17,526 bases of DNA from Bacteroidales bacterium (GTDB taxonomy: Bacteria; Bacteroidota; Bacteroidia; Bacteroidales; UBA932), in NCBI GenBank assembly GCA_017651785.1, contig JAGCCD010000114.1, positions 1 to 17,526 on the forward strand, written 5' to 3'. Of the stretch, positions 16,229-17,526 are shown in pieces. Each line of letters opens with the position of its first letter. Position 1 is the first letter of the stretch. The notes beneath the pieces are model-generated. The model worked only from the letters and a program-made list of their open reading frames with translations, did no database searches and was not told the DNA's origin. Made by a program: the position numbers and the translations under genes.

Positions 16229-17041
16229 ATGAAACGGCTTCTGTTCGCTCTTATGGTTCTGCTCGCCGTCTCCTGCGTGGGAGGACAGCAGCAGAATGCA
16301 GCATACCGTGCGGCGAACTACGCCAAGAACGGACCCCGTTTCAAGGCCTTGCTTTTTTACAGCGACCACGAAGAGAGCGCGCACGTGCAGTTCGCCCATC
16401 AGGGCATCGCTTTTTTCCGCAAGCTTACCGTGGGCGAAGGTTTCGAGGTGGATTCCACCCAGACTCTTGACGGCTATACCCTGGAGCAGCTTCAGGAGTA
16501 CAACGTCATAGTGGCCCTCAATGCCTATCCTTCCCGACAGGCACGGCCGCTGTTCGAGCAGTATATGGATAACGGAGGCGGCTGGCTGGGATTCCACGCC
16601 GCCGGTTACAACGATCCTTCCACAGGATGGCCCTGGTACGTGAAGTTCCTTGGCGGCGGAGTGTTCAAATGCAACAACTGGCCTCCCCAGCCGGCGCTGC
16701 TTGAGCTGGACGTCACAGACCATCCGGTCACAAGGAACCTTCCCGCTTCCTATGTGGCTCCCACAAGCGAATACTACCAGTGGTCTCCCGAACCCAGGGA
16801 GAATCCCGATGTAGAGGTGCTGGTGAGCCTGTCTTCCCGGAACTATCCTTTCGGACTCAAGGATATCATCTACGGCGGCGACTTCCCCGTTGTGTGGACC
16901 AACAAGAATTACCGCATGGTATATATAAATATGGGTCACGGCAACGAGCAGTTTACGGACGCCACGGAGCAGCTCCTTTTCATCAACGCTTTCCGATGGG
17001 TGGTCTCGCGTGACCCCGCGGGCGACCCGTTCGACCGTTAA
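16229..17041 (+). CDS. ThuA-like domain lipoprotein, second full-length copy
   Basis: A 270-residue lipoprotein: MKRLLFALMVLLAVS signal and Cys16, followed by a Gln/Asn-rich linker. One ThuA-like domain: RFKALLFYSDHEESAH (37-52), NGGGWLGFHAAGYN (115-128), SEYYQW (180-185), GDFPVVWTN (217-225), VYINMGHGNE (231-240) and closing FINAFRWV. It shares the motif order with the copy at 6024 (HPVIWTN versus FPVVWTN; FQFGHS versus INMGHG) but diverges strongly elsewhere, so it is an old paralogue and not a recent duplication. It is the last gene of the operon. The ATG at 16229 is chosen, 2 bases after the nitroreductase stop; an in-frame GTG at 16220 would add 3 residues before the signal peptide. A strong terminator starts 20 bases after the stop. 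Confidence 0.85.
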   Translation: MKRLLFALMVLLAVSCVGGQQQNAAYRAANYAKNGPRFKALLFYSDHEESAHVQFAHQGIAFFRKLTVGEGFEVDSTQTLDGYTLEQLQEYNVIVALNAYPSRQARPLFEQYMDNGGGWLGFHAAGYNDPSTGWPWYVKFLGGGVFKCNNWPPQPALLELDVTDHPVTRNLPASYVAPTSEYYQWSPEPRENPDVEVLVSLSSRNYPFGLKDIIYGGDFPVVWTNKNYRMVYINMGHGNEQFTDATEQLLFINAFRWVVSRDPAGDPFDR

Positions 17042-17061
17042 TTCAATATGTTTTTGTGTGA

Positions 17062-17096
17062 CCGGGATGGCTCTTTTGGGCCGTCCCGGAAATTTT
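17062..17096 (+). terminator. Strong intrinsic terminator of the PUL operon
   Basis: CCGGGATGGCTC (17062-17073) pairs along all 12 positions, two of them G-U, with GGGCCGTCCCGG (17078-17089) around a TTTT loop. The stem is followed by AATTTTTT (17090-17097 region). It insulates the PUL from the rRNA promoter that follows. Confidence 0.9.
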
Positions 17097-17128
17097 TTGC
17101 AAAAAAGTTGAAAAAAAGTGAAAATAAA

Positions 17129-17159
17129 TTTGCCAGGTTCAAAAAAATGTGTACCTTTG
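17129..17159 (+). promoter_or_regulatory. rRNA promoter (Bacteroidota type) with A-rich upstream tract
   Basis: The -33 box TTTG (17129-17132), a 19-base spacer and the -7 box TACCTTTG (17152-17159) match the Bacteroidota consensus TTTG-N19-TAnnTTTG exactly. The tract 17099-17128 just upstream is nearly all A with phased short runs, like the UP elements of strong rRNA promoters. The start of transcription is expected near 17165. Confidence 0.88.
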
Positions 17160-17164
17160 CATCC

Positions 17165-17339
17165 CCTTTGAAAAAGGGAACAAAAAGTTCATTGAAAATA
17201 CTGAGAGAGATAACGAGGTAAAAAGAGATTATAGTCTGTAATATAATTCGAGTTTTTTCGAGTTGTAGGGACTACAATTTCAGAGGCAAAACGAGTAAAA
17301 CATTTGAGACTTGTTAAGAGTCGCAAGTGATTCACAAAA
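17165..17339 (+). promoter_or_regulatory. rRNA leader with hairpins and boxA-like site; no 16S or tRNA
   Basis: About 175 nt separate the promoter from 23S rRNA. It holds: a hairpin CCCTTT-GAA-AAAGGG at the very 5' end (17164-17178); GTTCATTGAAAA (17187-17198), similar to the boxA antitermination site of rRNA operons; two TTCGAGTT direct repeats (17247-17254 and 17257-17264); and a hairpin AGTTGTAG-GGA-CTACAATT (17261-17279, one G-U pair). No tRNA cloverleaf and no 16S sequence can be found in it, and no plausible protein gene. Confidence 0.65.
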
Positions 17340-17526
17340 GAGAAAGAGAACAAGAGCGAACGGAGGATGCCTTGGCTTCCGAAAGCGAAGAAGGACGTGG
17401 TAAGCTGCGAAAAGCTCCGGGGATCTGCAAACAGGAACTGATCCGGAGATGTCCGAATGGGGGAACCCATGTGGTTGAAGGCCACATACCGTCCGAAAGA
17501 CGGAGCAGACGCAGGGAACTGAAACA
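17340..17526 (+). rRNA. rrl: 23S ribosomal RNA, 5' part (continues beyond window)
   Basis: The sequence follows the conserved 5' end of 23S rRNA: GGATGCCTTGG (17365-17375), GAAGGACGTG, the loop CTGCGAAAAGCTCCGGGGA typical of Bacteroidota, TCCGAATGGGGGAACCCA, and GGGAACTGAAACA at the window end. Aligning GGATGCC with E. coli position 26 places the mature 5' end near 17340, give or take a few bases. The 187 visible bases are colinear with the family without gaps that would suggest a pseudogene. The gene lies directly behind its own promoter and leader. Confidence 0.95.

Noticed and set aside
17189..17485. Minus-strand protein gene across the rRNA leader and 23S start
   Set aside because: It overlaps conserved rRNA sequence and has no protein similarity that I can see.
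1..17526. CRISPR array, insertion sequence, phage genes or attachment sites
   Set aside because: No spaced direct repeats, transposase, integrase or terminal inverted repeats are visible.

Overview
The window comes from a GC-rich member of the Bacteroidota, most likely an uncultured or Alistipes-like Bacteroidales. The evidence is an adjacent SusC/SusD pair, a one-protein hybrid two-component sensor, a SusC-type TonB-dependent porin, lipoprotein signals typical of the phylum, start sites without strong Shine-Dalgarno sequences, promoters of the form TTTG-N19-TAnnTTTG, and a 23S rRNA 5' end of Bacteroidota type. Placement below order is inference.

Layout, all on the + strand. (1) 1-3959: the tail of a ThuA-like gene runs with a 4-base overlap into a 1244-residue hybrid two-component system (HTCS), the presumed regulator. 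(2) 3960-4044: a short spacer holds a modest terminator, a promoter -7 box and a 7-bp inverted repeat just before nagB. (3) 4045-17041: ten tightly packed genes form one probable operon, a polysaccharide utilisation locus (PUL): nagB, a FucP/NagP-type sugar transporter, a ThuA-like lipoprotein, a glycan-binding-like lipoprotein, a ROK sugar kinase, susC, susD, a GH9 glycoside hydrolase lipoprotein, a nitroreductase lipoprotein and another ThuA-like lipoprotein. A strong intrinsic terminator follows. (4) 17097-17526: an rRNA promoter, a structured leader of about 175 nt and then directly the start of 23S rRNA, with no 16S rRNA or tRNA between promoter and 23S.

How the genes could work together (inference): the SusD-like and second surface lipoproteins capture an oligosaccharide and SusC imports it. 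The GH9 enzyme trims it in the periplasm, the MFS carrier takes up the monosaccharide, the ROK kinase phosphorylates it and NagB converts the amino-sugar phosphate to fructose 6-phosphate plus ammonia. A NagB, a ROK kinase and a NagP-like carrier beside a GH9 enzyme point to a glucosamine-containing glycan such as chito-oligosaccharide, because family GH9 includes exo-beta-glucosaminidases. No GH18, GH20 or NagA gene is in view. A plain beta-glucan PUL remains the main alternative. The ThuA-like proteins (three copies) and the lipoprotein nitroreductase have no assigned role in any such pathway and are the least understood part of the locus.

The two most unusual points are the 23S rRNA gene with its own promoter and no 16S upstream, and the amino-sugar PUL built around GH9 with ThuA-like and nitroreductase lipoproteins.
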